A stretch of DNA of 18,443 nt from an uncultured Varibaculum sp. (GCA_947255165.1 CAMYFZ010000038.1:1-18443); one strand, 5' to 3'; positions 1 to 7,225 are shown, numbered from the stretch's first letter. Numbers and translations are program-made. The notes: generated by a model not told the origin, from the letters alone.

Positions 1-126
1 CTTTAATCAATTGACAGCTGTTGATTTGAAGGCCAACACTAAACTGACAAAGCTTGATTTAGGCTTTAATCAATTGACAGCTGTTGATTTGAAGGCCAAC
101 ACTAAACTGACAAAGCTTTCGTTAGG
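1..126 (+). repeat. Tandem 63-bp LRR-coding repeat (two nearly identical units, third degenerate)
   Basis: Units 1-63 and 64-126 are identical except for a few bases near the end (gattt versus tcgtt). A third, diverged unit follows from 127, sharing the ttgacagctgttgattt core. Each unit encodes one 21-residue LRR. Near-identity at DNA level points to recent duplication or ongoing homogenisation of the repeat block, which continues upstream of the window. Confidence 0.9.
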
Positions 127-805
127 CAGTAATGAGTTGACAGCTGTTGATTTGTCGCACAACACTAACCTGAGGGGTAGTTCTAGATTATTTTATCAGA
201 GTTGGGCGGTGCGTGTTCCTGGGTCATCTCGTCTGGTGCCTGTGGACCAGTTGTCGGCTGGATTTGATGCAGGTAAGGTGACGAAACTGGAAGGCGCTAC
301 TATCGTTGATGGCCAGTTGAAGCTTAACGAGGGCGCCTCTAAGGTAACCTATAAATACGCCACTGGCAACGATAACGTTCTACCAATGTCGGTTACCTTG
401 CAGGTGATGGTTGCCCCGGTTTATACCGTGAGTTTTGATATGGGTGGTCACGGGGCTCAGGTTGCTGCCCAAAGTGTACTTGAGGGCGAGCTGGCTAGCG
501 CCCCGGCGGCTTCCTCTGCTAAAGGATGGGAGTTTAAGGGCTGGTACACCGATAACACCTTCGCTACCGCCTTTGATTTCACGAAACCTATCAATGCTGA
601 TGTAACCGTGCATGCGAAATGGGAAAAGGCTGCCGGTGAACCCACTACCGAACCTACCGGTAAATCAACTGCCAAACCCACCCACCAGGCCAATCAGGTG
701 AATCCAGAGGGATGGCCCATTACCGGTGCTAACTCTTTCTGGATCGCGCTTCTGGGGGCAGCGGCTATTACTGGCGGATGGCTGCTTCGCCGCCGTCATG
801 TCTAA
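2..805 (+). CDS. Leucine-rich-repeat cell-wall-anchored surface protein, 3' part
   Basis: The reading frame is open through the left edge, so the 5' end lies outside and the TTG at 11 is not a real start. About 55 visible residues are leucine-rich repeats of the LxxLxLxxNxLTxVDL type with a 21-residue period. A linker domain follows, then an InlB B-repeat/Listeria-Bacteroides repeat (roughly nt 420-635; hallmarks are FDMGGHG, GWEFKGWYTD and VTVHAKWE). A Thr/Pro-rich wall spanner comes next. The C-terminus is a sorting signal: WPITG (nt 713-727), a hydrophobic segment and the tail RRRHV. LRR plus B-repeat proteins of this kind are surface-exposed and sortase-attached, often adhesin- or internalin-like; adhesion is inferred. 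WPITG in place of LPxTG is unusual. The stop lies 6 nt from the stop of the convergent gene at 812, leaving no room for a terminator between them. Confidence 0.88.
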   Translation, partial: FNQLTAVDLKANTKLTKLDLGFNQLTAVDLKANTKLTKLSLGSNELTAVDLSHNTNLRGSSRLFYQSWAVRVPGSSRLVPVDQLSAGFDAGKVTKLEGATIVDGQLKLNEGASKVTYKYATGNDNVLPMSVTLQVMVAPVYTVSFDMGGHGAQVAAQSVLEGELASAPAASSAKGWEFKGWYTDNTFATAFDFTKPINADVTVHAKWEKAAGEPTTEPTGKSTAKPTHQANQVNPEGWPITGANSFWIALLGAAAITGGWLLRRRHV

Positions 806-811
806 GCGCTT

Positions 812-1177
812 TTAAGCCGACTTGGTTTGGATTCCCATCATCATGTTGTAGCGCTGCTCTTGTCCCATGCAAGTGAAGATCTTGTGGAATACGCTGTGGC
901 ACGTTTCAGGGGCTGCTGCGTGTTCGATGAAAAATGTGTCGTCACCCAGTCCGGTCATTTCGTGGTTGATGTAGGCAAGGATCGAATCGACTTGGCGTAA
1001 ATCCGTTAGGTCTGGGTCATCGTCACCGACTTTGATGAGCTTATGCCGGTTTTCTTCCAAGATGTAGTTCTCAAGGTTTATTCCATCATGGCCGCGCTGG
1101 ACGATCTTCCCGCGTAAGACTAGCCCTATGTTTTTGGCAAATGTTTCGCCGTAGGCTTTCAGGTTTGGGTTTTTCAT
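812..1177 (-). CDS. Unknown protein, 121 aa
   Basis: I do not recognise this protein. It is soluble-looking and mixed-charge, with no signal peptide or membrane segment. It has an acidic stretch (VGDDDPDLTDL), two cysteines in the C-terminal third and a Met-rich end (YNMMMGIQ). Only one ATG can serve as start, because an in-frame TAA lies two codons upstream. No clear Shine-Dalgarno precedes it, but the ATG overlaps the TGA of an upstream minus-strand reading frame in an ATGA arrangement, which would suit translational coupling. It lies downstream of the reverse transcriptase on the same strand, 389 nt away, so a shared transcript is possible but not shown. It converges on the LRR gene. It may be a real small gene or a remnant. 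Confidence 0.5.
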   Translation of the reverse strand: MKNPNLKAYGETFAKNIGLVLRGKIVQRGHDGINLENYILEENRHKLIKVGDDDPDLTDLRQVDSILAYINHEMTGLGDDTFFIEHAAAPETCHSVFHKIFTCMGQEQRYNMMMGIQTKSA

Positions 1178-1374
1178 AGCTTAGGGTTGGTTGTTTTCTT
1201 CTTCGGCTTGTTAGCGGGCGCTTTCCATATGAACAACAATATTCCTAATCTTTGGATTGCACACCGTATCCGAGACGCTATCCAAAGAGAGCACACCACA
1301 AAAAGCAACAGCAGATGCCGGCCTACCCCCTCTACTACTTGGTATCTCCGCTTGAAAGAAGCTGGCAGTTTCTC
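1174..1374 (-). other. Possible small membrane-peptide reading frame overlapping the next start (ATGA)
   Basis: This minus-strand frame is open for 66 codons between an in-frame TGA (1375-1377) and its own TGA (1174-1176). The translation includes a hydrophobic stretch (HLLLLFVVCSLWIA), a second one (LGILLFIW), and a Lys/Pro-rich tail ending KPKKKTTNPKL. That composition looks like a membrane-anchored peptide with a basic cytoplasmic end. No ATG is present; candidate starts are TTG near 1308 or GTG near 1299 and 1296, giving roughly 40-44 residues, and none has a convincing ribosome-binding site. Its stop overlaps the ATG of the 121-aa gene by four bases. It could be a short real ORF, the 3' remnant of a broken gene, or chance. 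Confidence 0.25.
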
Positions 1375-1566
1375 TCAATAAGTTAATTAAGTAAAAGCTA
1401 ATCTAGCAGGCACAATGCAACATAGTCCTTAAATTATGGCATCTATAGTGCTAAAAATAGTGCGGCTCTAATCATAAAAATATGGATACTGTACCCCTAA
1501 ATTTATGAATCTACACTGGTGCCGTTACTACGCGCTCAGCCCGCGTCAGTAGGATTTTTACGGGAA
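1178..1566. other. Gap downstream of the reverse transcriptase
   Basis: Apart from the overlapping small frame described separately (1174-1374), I see no gene here. The part from about 1380 to 1510 is strikingly AT-rich, with stops in all frames, and looks non-coding. It contains a 7-bp direct repeat (atagtgc at 1445-1451 and 1457-1463). A stem-loop lies at 1526-1551. A plus-strand ORF (1187-1381) is judged spurious. Confidence 0.6.
1526..1560 (+). terminator. Stem-loop near the 3' end of the RT gene, possible terminator
   Basis: The 9-bp arm tactacgcg (1526-1534) pairs with cgcgt-c-agta (1542-1551) with one bulged C and a 7-nt loop. On the plus strand it is followed by ggattttta, which resembles a weak U-tract. 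On the minus strand it sits 15 nt after the RT stop without a T-run. It could limit transcription in either direction, or simply be structured RNA at the end of the RT transcript. Confidence 0.35.
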
Positions 1567-2796
1567 TTATCGCGTTACTTCACCAATCGATAATGCCTTT
1601 CTCAGGTTTGTTTCCCGTGTTTCCCCGTACCAATGCTCAATTCCTTTCGCGAAAGCGATTAGACCTTGCAGATGGTTTAGGAAACTCAATACCGGGGGTG
1701 GAGTGCCTTTGGCGTGAGCTACGTGCTGCTGGAGACCAAATTTAGCAATTCCGCGTATGTGGTAGTCAATATTTTTCTTAAACGCGGTATCGAGACGAAC
1801 GCTGTCGTCCACTTGCAGACCCAAAATCAGCTTCTTAGACCCGGGTGGCACTACCCTGGTTTTGCCTTGGTTTATCCGAAAACCATGTTTTAGTACGGCT
1901 CGATTAACGTCACGGATGATTAATCCTGCGAAACTGCGGTCAAAATGTTCATGGTCAGGCCGCGGGGAGAAAAACAAGTCATCACAGTACCGCGAATATC
2001 TTAAACCGCTATACAGCGCTAAAGACGCAAGCTCTTTATCGAGTTCGCCAGCACAGATATTGGCGATAATCCCCGACGTGGGGGCTCCTTGCGGAAGCAC
2101 CCCCCGTATGATCTTCCCCGCGCCGTCTCGATACCTTGGGTAGGGGCCGTCGCTGCTATCTCTTGTTATTTCGAGCTTCGTGTAGTTCCGCGCCGCCGGG
2201 GTTATTCCGAACTTTTCGTTATATAGCGCTTGAATATTGCGTCTTAGATTTTTATCCGGCAGGAAAGTTGTCAGACGCGCTAGTTCAAACGCGACAAGTT
2301 CTTTATACCCAATCGCTCTAAAGAGTTCATATACCCGAGCCTCGGAAATTCCCCCAAAGAAATCCTTGAGGTCGAACTTAAGGAGCCATTTAGCGCCAAT
2401 ATGTACGGCTGCGCAATCTTGAATTGAACGTCCCGGGCGATATGCGTAGGCGGCAGGGGAAACCATATCGTCGGTGAAGCAATGCCGCAGTATCCATCGC
2501 TGTAGACTTTTCAAACTGGAACTTGGTTCCGACAATATCCGCCTGCCCCCAGAATGCTTGGGGACACTTCGATATCTGTAGTACAAGGGGACTTTACGCA
2601 GCGGTGTAGTTTTATCGTGATCGAGCCAAATTTCTGCCGTATTATGGCTGCTGATTGCTACATGTGCAGACGGATACAGAATCGATTCTTCTGGATTCTC
2701 TAGGTTATGCAAACGCAAAAGATGCCTAAGCGAGTTAATCTGCGCGGGCGCCACTTTTGCCGGTTTCACTATGGGGTTGAAAGGAGGAAGTTCCAT
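1567..2796 (-). CDS. Retron-type reverse transcriptase (RNA-directed DNA polymerase)
   Basis: The 409-aa protein carries the RT core in order: a VPKHSGGRRIL lead-in (about residue 78), FDLKDFF with the first catalytic Asp (D142), LPQGAPTSG (234-242), the YCDD box (270-273), GFRINQGKTRV (about 305) and a C-terminal thumb-like part. Known retron RTs also carry an NAxxH motif before the DLKDFF block and a VTG motif after the catalytic box. Here the equivalents read CAAVH (128-132) and ILG (324-326). Both are recognisable in position but altered. An extra segment of about 45 residues (182-228) separates the third and fourth RT motifs. No maturase or endonuclease domain follows, which argues against a group II intron. 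The ATG at 2796 has no strong Shine-Dalgarno; structured DNA sits just upstream. Retrons are usually phage-defence systems in which the RT makes msDNA from an adjacent RNA. That role is inferred here. Confidence 0.9.
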   Translation of the reverse strand: MELPPFNPIVKPAKVAPAQINSLRHLLRLHNLENPEESILYPSAHVAISSHNTAEIWLDHDKTTPLRKVPLYYRYRSVPKHSGGRRILSEPSSSLKSLQRWILRHCFTDDMVSPAAYAYRPGRSIQDCAAVHIGAKWLLKFDLKDFFGGISEARVYELFRAIGYKELVAFELARLTTFLPDKNLRRNIQALYNEKFGITPAARNYTKLEITRDSSDGPYPRYRDGAGKIIRGVLPQGAPTSGIIANICAGELDKELASLALYSGLRYSRYCDDLFFSPRPDHEHFDRSFAGLIIRDVNRAVLKHGFRINQGKTRVVPPGSKKLILGLQVDDSVRLDTAFKKNIDYHIRGIAKFGLQQHVAHAKGTPPPVLSFLNHLQGLIAFAKGIEHWYGETRETNLRKALSIGEVTR

Positions 2797-2825
2797 AACG
2801 ATCTACTGTCAGCCTAGGGCTTTCT

Positions 2826-2844
2826 TTTGCCACGACGTGGCAAA
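2826..2844. repeat. Perfect 8-bp inverted repeat upstream of the RT gene
   Basis: tttgccac and gtggcaaa are exact reverse complements separated by gac. It is the RT-proximal hairpin of the candidate retron RNA. It has no T-run on either side, so it is not a typical intrinsic terminator. Confidence 0.8.
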
Positions 2845-2849
2845 TTCCA

Positions 2850-2900
2850 TGTCAATCTGTGAACCAATGGCAGAGTAATCCCCTGCCGTCCTGATTGACA
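2850..2900. repeat. Inverted repeat with nested hairpin, candidate msd stem
   Basis: tgtcaatc (2850-2857) and gattgaca (2893-2900) are exact reverse complements. Inside the 35-nt loop, ggcag (2869-2873) pairs with ctgcc (2883-2887). A long stem near the 3' end of the RNA is where a retron msd would be expected. Confidence 0.7.
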
Positions 2901-2965
2901 GAGGCACGCGAATCGCGAGCCTTCATCACTAGAGCCGTCGGTGACTCCCTCCTTTCAACCCTGGC

Positions 2966-3165
2966 ATTTATATTAGATCCCGATGCGGATCTGTTTGCCA
3001 TATTTGTAACGATACTGGGGCAGATTCGTAAACGGCAGATTTCTTCCGCAACTCTTTTCGCAGATTTACGGTAGTTGCGCTTGCTTTGCAGGCAAGGTCG
3101 CCAGCAATAAGCTAGCAGTCATAGCGATACAGCAATCTTCTATCTCGGCAGGGGCGATTTATAAC
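2966..3165. other. Intergenic region between the divergent RT unit and the 78-aa gene
   Basis: Together with the candidate retron RNA this makes a gene-free stretch of 369 bases (2797-3165). This half should hold the divergent promoters. A taatat box on the minus strand lies about 6 nt before the predicted RNA start, but no good -35 was found at normal spacing. Nothing else was recognised. Confidence 0.5.
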
Positions 3166-3402
3166 ATGCAATATTCTGAAGACTTGTGGGAGGGCATCCT
3201 GGCTGCCATATCTGAGGTAGGGCTTGTATCTGTAGTGAATGATTTACTAGAAATTGAGCGTCATGATGGTATCAATATCGAGTTAGCACTCGATTGGGCT
3301 TCTTACTATAACGTGCATTTATCCAAAGAGATTGAGGAAACAGTTAGGGAATGGGTTGCTGGCGGCGATCTGGAACCAGAAGCTCTAGAAGCATTCGAGT
3401 AG
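3166..3402 (+). CDS. Small acidic protein of unknown function, 78 aa
   Basis: I do not recognise this protein. It is strongly acidic and looks mostly helical (LWEGILAAISEVGLVSVVNDLLEIE, abbreviated reading; then a second helical part around LSKEIEETVREWV), ending EPEALEAFE. There is no signal peptide or membrane segment. The ATG is preceded by an aggggc element about 10 nt upstream. It is divergent from the reverse transcriptase and upstream of another unknown gene on the same strand, with a 157- to 172-nt gap that makes a shared operon uncertain. Small acidic proteins in such places are often antitoxins or immunity proteins, but nothing in the sequence proves that. Confidence 0.6.
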   Translation: MQYSEDLWEGILAAISEVGLVSVVNDLLEIERHDGINIELALDWASYYNVHLSKEIEETVREWVAGGDLEPEALEAFE

Positions 3403-3574
3403 CGACAAATGAATCAATGTCGGCAATACAGTTTAAAGCAGGCGAAGCAGAGATTGGCAGTAACTTCATACTCAAGAGTCCTTAAAAAATAACTAACGAT
3501 TGACGATTTCGGCTGAAAAAATCTAATCAGTATGTCTATTATTTTTCACAAACTATTATTTGGAGGCGGCAGGG

Positions 3575-4651
3575 ATGCTTTTCAATGAAGATGGCTTCGA
3601 GGAGTCGGAGCATTTAATTACTGAGGCTTATGAACGCGGAGAGTTACCGGAGGTACGGTTCCGGCGACACTCAAGTTTTGAACCGCCAGAACCAGACCTG
3701 GAGTTGATTTTTGCGGGTATTACCGTGTGGGGAGAACTGCTCACCCAGTGGGCTACTCCTAAAGATGCAGATCTGGCTTTTGAGCGGGTACTAAACTCAG
3801 GGGGAGCATCTTTTCTTCGTAGCACCACCCGCTCCCCCATCCGAAATTTAGTTGTCTGCGGCGATCACCGCGTTGATATTAAAGAGACTTCGCGCGCCAG
3901 CTCTGATGTACAAATGCTGAGCGATGGACGCGTAATTCAAGTAGCTGGCCGGGCAAGGTGGACGCCCGATGGCGGAGAAAAGAATGCGGGCTTGTATTCT
4001 CCGGAAGGCGACTTACTGAAAGAAGCATGTGTCGGTGACGGGATTGCCAAAATGTACACGGACGCTGAAGATCGGTTGTGGATAGGTTACTTCGATGAGG
4101 GAGTTCTCGGGAACTACGGCTGGGGCAGTCTCTGGGACGAGAAAACCGAACAGTATTACCCAACCGAAGCCCCCATCGGGGAACCAGGACTTAATAGATA
4201 TACCGCCGATCTTTCACTCGATTGGTCCTATCCGGGCGACACTAAAGGTGCTCCCTGGATCTGCGACATTTACGCTCTTAACGTTGGCCTTAAAGGTGTC
4301 TGGAACTGTTCCTATACAGATTTTGCGGTTACCAGAATAGTCGGCGATGAGGTAGAGGTTATATGTAAAGAAGGTCCGGCAGCATCTTATTTGGTTGCTG
4401 ATGATGAACGCTTTGCTGCTCTTTACCCCTATGATCTTGACGTCTTTAACTACGGGGTACGTGTCCCTGAGGGGATTGAGCATCGCGGGATTGGGGCTTT
4501 ACGTTCCCCCGAAGGAAAACCCTTAAAACATTGTTACCTCGATGCCCACGATGACGTGCTGTACGCGATTTGCGGAAACGAGATATGGAAACTTGATCTG
4601 CAAGAAATCGCTCGGCTCGACCGGGGAGCATTAGATAGGTGGTACGGGTAG
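3575..4651 (+). CDS. Unknown protein, 358 aa, possibly propeller-like
   Basis: I do not recognise the family. The start is ATG 3575: ggaggcggcaggg lies just upstream, and its ggagg at 3562-3566 gives 8-nt spacing. The in-frame TTG at 3560 overlaps that ribosome-binding site and is rejected. There is no signal peptide or membrane segment, so the product is probably cytoplasmic. The N-terminal ~45 residues are acidic and contain EPPEPDLEL. The rest alternates short beta-type segments with turns, such as DAEDRLWIGYFDEG, DGRVIQVAGRARWTPDGG and DDVLYAICGNEIWKLDL. The pattern DxxxxLWxGYFDEG resembles blades of beta-propeller proteins. It stands alone, with 240 nt before the next gene. Function unknown; only the fold idea is offered, with low confidence. 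Confidence 0.7.
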   Translation: MLFNEDGFEESEHLITEAYERGELPEVRFRRHSSFEPPEPDLELIFAGITVWGELLTQWATPKDADLAFERVLNSGGASFLRSTTRSPIRNLVVCGDHRVDIKETSRASSDVQMLSDGRVIQVAGRARWTPDGGEKNAGLYSPEGDLLKEACVGDGIAKMYTDAEDRLWIGYFDEGVLGNYGWGSLWDEKTEQYYPTEAPIGEPGLNRYTADLSLDWSYPGDTKGAPWICDIYALNVGLKGVWNCSYTDFAVTRIVGDEVEVICKEGPAASYLVADDERFAALYPYDLDVFNYGVRVPEGIEHRGIGALRSPEGKPLKHCYLDAHDDVLYAICGNEIWKLDLQEIARLDRGALDRWYG

Positions 4652-4891
4652 GGCACTGTCAAAAAGATACATTTGTAAGAATGACTAACCGTGTGTTCTG
4701 CAATCCTCGTCCCACACTTTTAGCACTCTGAATGGTACGGGGAAGTTAAGAGCAATCAGTTATAGGTTGCAGCACATAGCAGAACCTTTGAGTAACTTTG
4801 ATTAAAAGAGTATTGTAAAGCTATTAGCTATTTTGACGGTGAACACCCTCGTTCTAGCTCACAGCAAGCACAGTGAGTAAGGAGATCCCTC
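4652..4891. other. Leader region of the pilin-like gene
   Basis: This 240-nt gap should hold the promoter of the following gene. It is AT-rich from about 4795 to 4835 (tttgattaaaagagtattg), the likeliest promoter area, but no convincing -35/-10 pair was found. The ribosome-binding site aaggag (4879-4884) closes the region. Confidence 0.4.
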
Positions 4892-7204
4892 TTGCGCAAC
4901 AGAGATTTCAGTCGTCCCTTCGCGATCTTTTTATTCTTTGCCCTCAGCGTGGTACTGGCGTGTTCCTTTGTACCGGTAAAAGCGCAGGCTCAGACCTCCT
5001 TCCCTAAATACGAGATGACCTTTCAGCGGCTAGTGGGGAGCATTAAAGACGGCAAGTGCGTCATTCCCGATAACCCGGAAGTTACCTATTTGAGAACTTT
5101 TGCGTTTCACGCAACTCTGTTCCCTTGCGATGGTTTGCGCACTACGGTTCGTTTTCGTAGCAGCGGGAACTCTCATCTTTATCCCACTAATCAGTTCCGT
5201 TTCGGCGCAACTTGGCAGTATTACAAGCGGGGTGAGGGACCAAAGAATTACCACTGGACACCCTTCCAGACTTTCCTCTATGACGGTAAACCGGCAGAAG
5301 AAAAGCTACCGAGTTTTAATCGCAACAGCATCGAGAGCATGGTTGTTCACAAGAACGGAGTCCCGCAGCGAATCGGCGGACGTGAAGATGATTTTTGGGA
5401 GCCCTTTCACCACGTCTTTGAAGATACTTTCGCTGACGGCGAGGAGCACACTTTCCAATTCGATGCCTGGGTGCCGATTGATGCGGTACAAGCTGGTTTG
5501 AGCTGGGGAACTGGTTCTACCGGAGATGGCAACCCCGCTATTGGAGCCACCGCTAACGGACTTTACATCGACTACAACAAATATCCTATGGCCGGCGCGG
5601 ACTTCCGCTTTGTGAAAGATGCCGATTACCGTGAGTTTGTGAAAGACCCGGTCGCTAAAGATAAACCCCTTCCGGGACGCAATGATGACCTGAAACTCAA
5701 GCTCCCTGATGAAAATTCAACTTTTGAAACTATCCGCTGCCTGGAAGATCGCCAGCTGGCGCCCTTCCGTGATCGAATTACTACCAAAGAAATTTATCCA
5801 GAGCTGCCGTACTCTACCGAGATTCCTTTCCGCGAGGAATATGTTGAATTAGGTATGGCAGCCTGGCCCTACCAGGTTTCACAGACCGGGCGGGTACCTG
5901 GAAATTTCGACCACTTCACCTGGTTGCGCCCCTTTAACTATGTGGGTCCCAGCGATAAATACGTGCATCGCCACGGTTTCCGCAGCTATGAGGAAGAAAT
6001 TGATCAGCGGGACGGTACCCCCTGGAAAGGACGAGCTAATTTCCCCTTCCGTCCCAGCGTTGAATCTATTGCCCGTACTATTCCTGGATACGCCTACCGG
6101 GACAACAATCTGCCGATTATCGATGCTAAATACGGTCCAGCTGTAGATTTAGAGAACCCCTCATTGCCCGGCTCTTTAACAAACTACATTGCCGGCAAGA
6201 ACTTCTGGTATGACATTCACTCCAGTGGACTGGACACCCAGCACTTCTACTACACTTATGAACCCAGTTTGACCAGCTTCAAGCTTATTAAGTCGGACGC
6301 GGTTACTAAGAAGCAGCTTCCTGAGGCTCAGTTCCAGCTCTATAAAGAGCCAGATATGAAGGAATATCTGCCAGAAAAAGATGGAGGCTATGCTTGCAAG
6401 AAGAAAGATCTGCCCAAACTGCTTGATCTTAAAGTTTGCCAGGACGACTCTGATCCCAAAACCTGCACAACTAAAAAAGTAATTAGCGTAGCAGTCCCCG
6501 GCGGTAACGAAGACGGAACCTTTACAACCGGAGCTGACGGCACCTTCACCCCAAATACAGCCAAGTGGATGGAGGCTGGCACCTATTACGCGCAGGAACT
6601 CAAGACTCCGGCAGGCTACTATGCGAAATCTTCGGTTACCGAATTTAAGGTTTCTCCGGAAGACGCCACTGAGGCCCAAATACCTGCGGTAAAGGTATCG
6701 AACTTCCCCAAGACCTCGGTAACAGTAGAAAAGAAGTGGCTTAGCGCCGAAGGAACCCCGCTGCAAGCGCTCGATCTTTCTCGAACTATTGAGCTGCAAC
6801 TAATGGCCGGGGAAACTCCCGTGGGGAAACCGGTGACAGTTAAAGCAGATAGTGAAGGTAAATGGATTCATACCTTCACTGATCTGCCCCCAGTGGATGC
6901 CGCTAATAAACCAATCGTTTATACGGTGAAAGAAACTCCTGTTGCTGGGTTTACCACTACCATCGGCAAGACAGAAGTACACGAGAATGAGCAAAAGCTG
7001 ACGGTAAGTAACAGCGAGCTGCCGCCGCCCACTACTCCTCCGACTACTCCCCCTAGCACCCCTCCGGTGCCCCCACCGACTACCCCGCCCAACCCGCCTT
7101 TAACTAGGACCGGTTCGCAGGTAACTGGGGCTATCGCGCTGGGGGCACTACTGGTCGCGAGCGGAGTGTTACTGCTCTCCCGCCGCACCAAGCGCAGCCA
7201 GTAA
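4892..7204 (+). CDS. Secreted CnaB/SpaA-type pilin-like surface protein, cell-wall anchored
   Basis: The 770-aa protein starts at TTG 4892, supported by aaggag 7 nt upstream. A signal peptide (about residues 1-33, with a hydrophobic core FAIFLFFALSVVLACSF and a predicted cut after AQA) is followed by a large N-terminal region (35-460) that I do not recognise. A SpaA/prealbumin-like fold comes next (about 463-600), containing an E-box-like YYAQELKTPAGYY near residue 564. A CnaB domain (about 608-705, starting VTVEKKWL) and a Pro/Thr-rich wall spanner follow. The end is LTRTG (737-741), a hydrophobic segment and the tail RRTKRSQ. Such proteins form pilus subunits or adhesins stabilised by Lys-Asn isopeptide bonds. 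The unassigned N-terminus suggests an adhesin or tip role. No sortase gene is adjacent, so it looks like a stand-alone anchor substrate. Confidence 0.87.
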   Translation: MRNRDFSRPFAIFLFFALSVVLACSFVPVKAQAQTSFPKYEMTFQRLVGSIKDGKCVIPDNPEVTYLRTFAFHATLFPCDGLRTTVRFRSSGNSHLYPTNQFRFGATWQYYKRGEGPKNYHWTPFQTFLYDGKPAEEKLPSFNRNSIESMVVHKNGVPQRIGGREDDFWEPFHHVFEDTFADGEEHTFQFDAWVPIDAVQAGLSWGTGSTGDGNPAIGATANGLYIDYNKYPMAGADFRFVKDADYREFVKDPVAKDKPLPGRNDDLKLKLPDENSTFETIRCLEDRQLAPFRDRITTKEIYPELPYSTEIPFREEYVELGMAAWPYQVSQTGRVPGNFDHFTWLRPFNYVGPSDKYVHRHGFRSYEEEIDQRDGTPWKGRANFPFRPSVESIARTIPGYAYRDNNLPIIDAKYGPAVDLENPSLPGSLTNYIAGKNFWYDIHSSGLDTQHFYYTYEPSLTSFKLIKSDAVTKKQLPEAQFQLYKEPDMKEYLPEKDGGYACKKKDLPKLLDLKVCQDDSDPKTCTTKKVISVAVPGGNEDGTFTTGADGTFTPNTAKWMEAGTYYAQELKTPAGYYAKSSVTEFKVSPEDATEAQIPAVKVSNFPKTSVTVEKKWLSAEGTPLQALDLSRTIELQLMAGETPVGKPVTVKADSEGKWIHTFTDLPPVDAANKPIVYTVKETPVAGFTTTIGKTEVHENEQKLTVSNSELPPPTTPPTTPPSTPPVPPPTTPPNPPLTRTGSQVTGAIALGALLVASGVLLLSRRTKRSQ

Positions 7205-7225
7205 TCGTTAAAAATTAGATAAAAG

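Larger units (their letters stand above)
2812..2965 (-). ncRNA. Candidate retron msr-msd RNA
   Basis: Read on the minus strand, this stretch ends 15 nt before the RT start. Its ends can pair: gccagggtt (2965-2957) with agccctaggc (2821-2812), nine pairs with one bulged A, like the a1/a2 repeats of retrons. Inside are, in plus-strand coordinates, a hairpin at 2902-2922 (aggc/gcct and cgcg/cgcg, A-A mismatch, loop aat), a long stem of 8 perfect pairs (tgtcaatc 2850-2857 with gattgaca 2893-2900) enclosing ggcag/ctgcc, and a perfect 8-bp hairpin with a 3-nt loop at 2826-2844. A taatat box just upstream, at about 2971-2976, could be a -10 element. Position, length (about 154 nt) and layout fit a retron RNA. 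The branching guanosine and the msr/msd border could not be assigned by eye. Confidence 0.6.

Noticed and set aside
1..126. CRISPR-like repeats
   Set aside because: The repeats are contiguous, in frame and encode leucine-rich repeats; there are no spacers.
1187..1381. Plus-strand 64-aa ORF
   Set aside because: Starts with TTG without a ribosome-binding site, has no recognisable features and is antisense to the more protein-like minus-strand frame.
1567..2796. Diversity-generating retroelement (RT near an LRR surface gene)
   Set aside because: The RT has LPQGAPTSG rather than the SQ-type motif of DGR RTs, and no template/variable repeat pair with adenine-specific differences was found. The LRR repeats are ordinary tandem units.
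1567..2796. Group II intron RT
   Set aside because: No maturase X domain or endonuclease domain, and no domain V-like hairpin was recognised downstream.
2826..2844. Intrinsic terminator
   Set aside because: The hairpin is perfect but has no T-run on either strand and lies just before the RT start, better explained as part of the candidate retron RNA.
3560..3574. TTG start for the 358-aa protein
   Set aside because: The TTG overlaps the ggagg ribosome-binding site that serves ATG 3575.
6176..6799. Minus-strand 207-aa ORF
   Set aside because: It lies wholly antisense to the SpaA/CnaB part of the 770-aa protein, which has clear domains, signal peptide and ribosome-binding site.
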